From Ischnura elegans (taxonomy: Eukaryota; Arthropoda; Insecta; Odonata; Coenagrionidae), in NCBI RefSeq assembly GCF_921293095.1, contig NC_060247.1, positions 51,743,111-51,807,110 of the forward strand: a stretch of DNA of 64,000 bases, given 5' to 3'. Positions within the stretch are counted from its first letter, which is position 1. Each line of letters starts with the position of its first letter. The notes under the pieces are model-generated. The model was given only the letters and a program-made list of their open reading frames with translations. It did not search any database and was not told the DNA's origin. Positions 62,640 through 64,000 of this stretch are shown piece by piece. The translations under genes were made by a program, and so were the position numbers.

Positions 62640-62717
62640 AGGATTACGTTCGGAGACCTACCACCTCCTGTCACACACCTGAATCGACTTGCAGAGTGGT
62701 AAGTAGATGTAAATGAA
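62640..62717 (+). mobile_element. LINE 3'-end fragment with GTAGATG-type tail
   Basis: The sequence cctcctgtcacacacctgaa, then gacttgcagagtggtaagtagatgtaaatg (62704-62717 tail), has the same architecture as the two LINE ends at 42.1 and 46.77 kb. These read cccctgccaaacaccctag, ggctcgcagggta and a tgtaga tail. The similarity is weak but ordered. It probably belongs to a related, older LINE subfamily truncated to its last tens of bases. Confidence 0.45.
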
Positions 62718-64000
62718 AAATTATACCTTATAATTCACATTTTACTTATCTTTCACTAAATCGGTAATAACCCAAAATTCAATGCTACTATTTATCCACA
62801 CATTCTGTTTCACGCTTACCCTTGCCAGGTATACTCATTTCACCTTCCAGAGAATAAAATGAGAGAATGGTGTACTTTAATCACCGGTCAATTCCGCGCC
62901 GCTCTATATCCACTTTTAACGTCAATTCACGCCTGCCTATCCAGGCTAAACTGCCACTCCATGCTTGAAATTAGAGCCCCTTCTTAACTACACATCCTAC
63001 ACTTACACACCATTTCGACTCAAATTTTAAGAATTCAGTAAACCGAAAACAAGATAGTGAAAGAAACATTGCTTCGTGGTTTTTCAGCAATAGAAACACC
63101 CGAAAAAAAAAACAGAAATTAACTCCAATCCTAATCAGTGAAAATTAAATTTTCCACAACTCAAAACAAGCTTTTAACACCCCTCTGAGACTACCCCCGC
63201 TATAACCAAACCTTTCACTTTTCAAAGGTGACTCATTTCACATTCCAACGAATAATTAACCCTTCAAAACCTCTACAAAACCGTGTAATACGTGTAAAAA
63301 ATGATGGTAGTTGACTTTTGTGAAAGCGTAACACCAAACCCTACCCTGGACACAGTCATTTAGTTGGGAACTGCGGGATCATATAAATAATGAGAAATCA
63401 ACTTTTACTTTCATCACCTGTCCAACATTGATCCGAACTAAATGAAATCTTAAATGTAGCTATCAGGAAATAATAAAACTTTGCTAGTGCCATTCATTCA
63501 CTTGCATTCGATTTCGATTCAATATATAAGTTCCGATATCTGGTCAAAAGATGATACACTGTATGGAAACCGGTCGCAAGCGAATAAATCATCATGGAAC
63601 TAGCATGTTTTATCCTTCTCTGATATTCATGAAAAAGATACATCTAATACCGCTTGAAACCATTTCACCTTTAAAGTAAATTACTCTATCCATACACTTG
63701 CCCATTTCCCTGAATGTAATCTCATTCTACCCACACAAAATATGTTTACCTCGAGTCAAAAGAACTTCCGACATAATCACGCGACTTCAAGTAGTACCTA
63801 CCTATCGCAATGCGAAACACAAAACTCTCTCTTAAAATTCAGAATAGAGGACACCACTTTGAGAAAAACCCATCTCTCTCCTTCTAGGATAAAGAATGAC
63901 ACCAAAGTCCCTAAACTAATTCCAATAAAATTATTCTACCTTCGCTCGGAGCAAAAACAATGTGCCCAGCCTAGCTCTTGGGAGAGCCAGGTGAGCCGTA
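62718..64000. other. No gene seen to the window end
   Basis: This is AT-rich, with many short C-rich strings on the plus strand near 62880-63350. No frame, tail or inverted repeat was recognised. Confidence 0.35.

Overview
The window reads as arthropod-type (probably insect) nuclear DNA. It is AT-rich and almost devoid of long open frames, with no rRNA, no confident tRNA gene, no operons and no bacterial signals. It is littered with decayed transposable elements: CR1/L2-like LINEs, Penelope-like relics, tRNA-derived SINEs, Harbinger-like and hAT-like terminal-inverted-repeat elements, and foldback elements. I cannot name the species, and I found no host protein-coding gene that I would defend.

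Layout. 1-6 kb holds a diverged locus repeat in two or three copies, with the endonuclease half of a LINE (about 2.0-2.55 kb) and a 234-bp Harbinger-like MITE (4.3-4.5 kb). 6-15 kb is mostly featureless, apart from one SINE (11.0 kb), local direct repeats (12.5-13.65 kb) and a foldback element (14.9-15.1 kb). At 15.5-16.2 kb lies an element with inverted termini and a hammerhead-ribozyme-like core. 16-27 kb has little besides a long inverted duplication at 24.3-24.6 kb. At 27.3 kb a short GIY-YIG endonuclease relic marks a dead Penelope-like element. At 27.8-29.7 kb there is a complete 1.9-kb non-autonomous Harbinger-like element with matching TTA target-site duplications. At 29.9-31.5 kb a 395-bp segment occurs twice, about 95% identical by eye. 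31.5-39.7 kb is quiet. At 39.7-46.8 kb a hAT-like element, an inverted-repeat element carrying a tRNA-like segment, a 5'-truncated LINE tail and the best-preserved LINE follow one another. At 48.99-49.29 kb sits another TIR element. At 51.4-51.8 kb a SINE is interrupted by a 148-bp hairpin insertion flanked by a perfect 19-bp duplication. 56-64 kb has a small TIR element, a second SINE family and a LINE 3' end.

The only substantial coding sequence is the LINE reverse transcriptase at 44.8-46.5 kb. It keeps the FADD catalytic motif but is 5'-truncated and broken by an apparent one-base deletion. The most unusual structures are two hammerhead-like cores embedded in inverted repeats (16.09-16.14 kb and 51.55-51.68 kb), which fit known Penelope-like or retrozyme biology but are degenerate here. 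Several short open stretches look protein-like (14.4, 23.3, 42.4, 53.7 and 61.6 kb) but could not be assigned.
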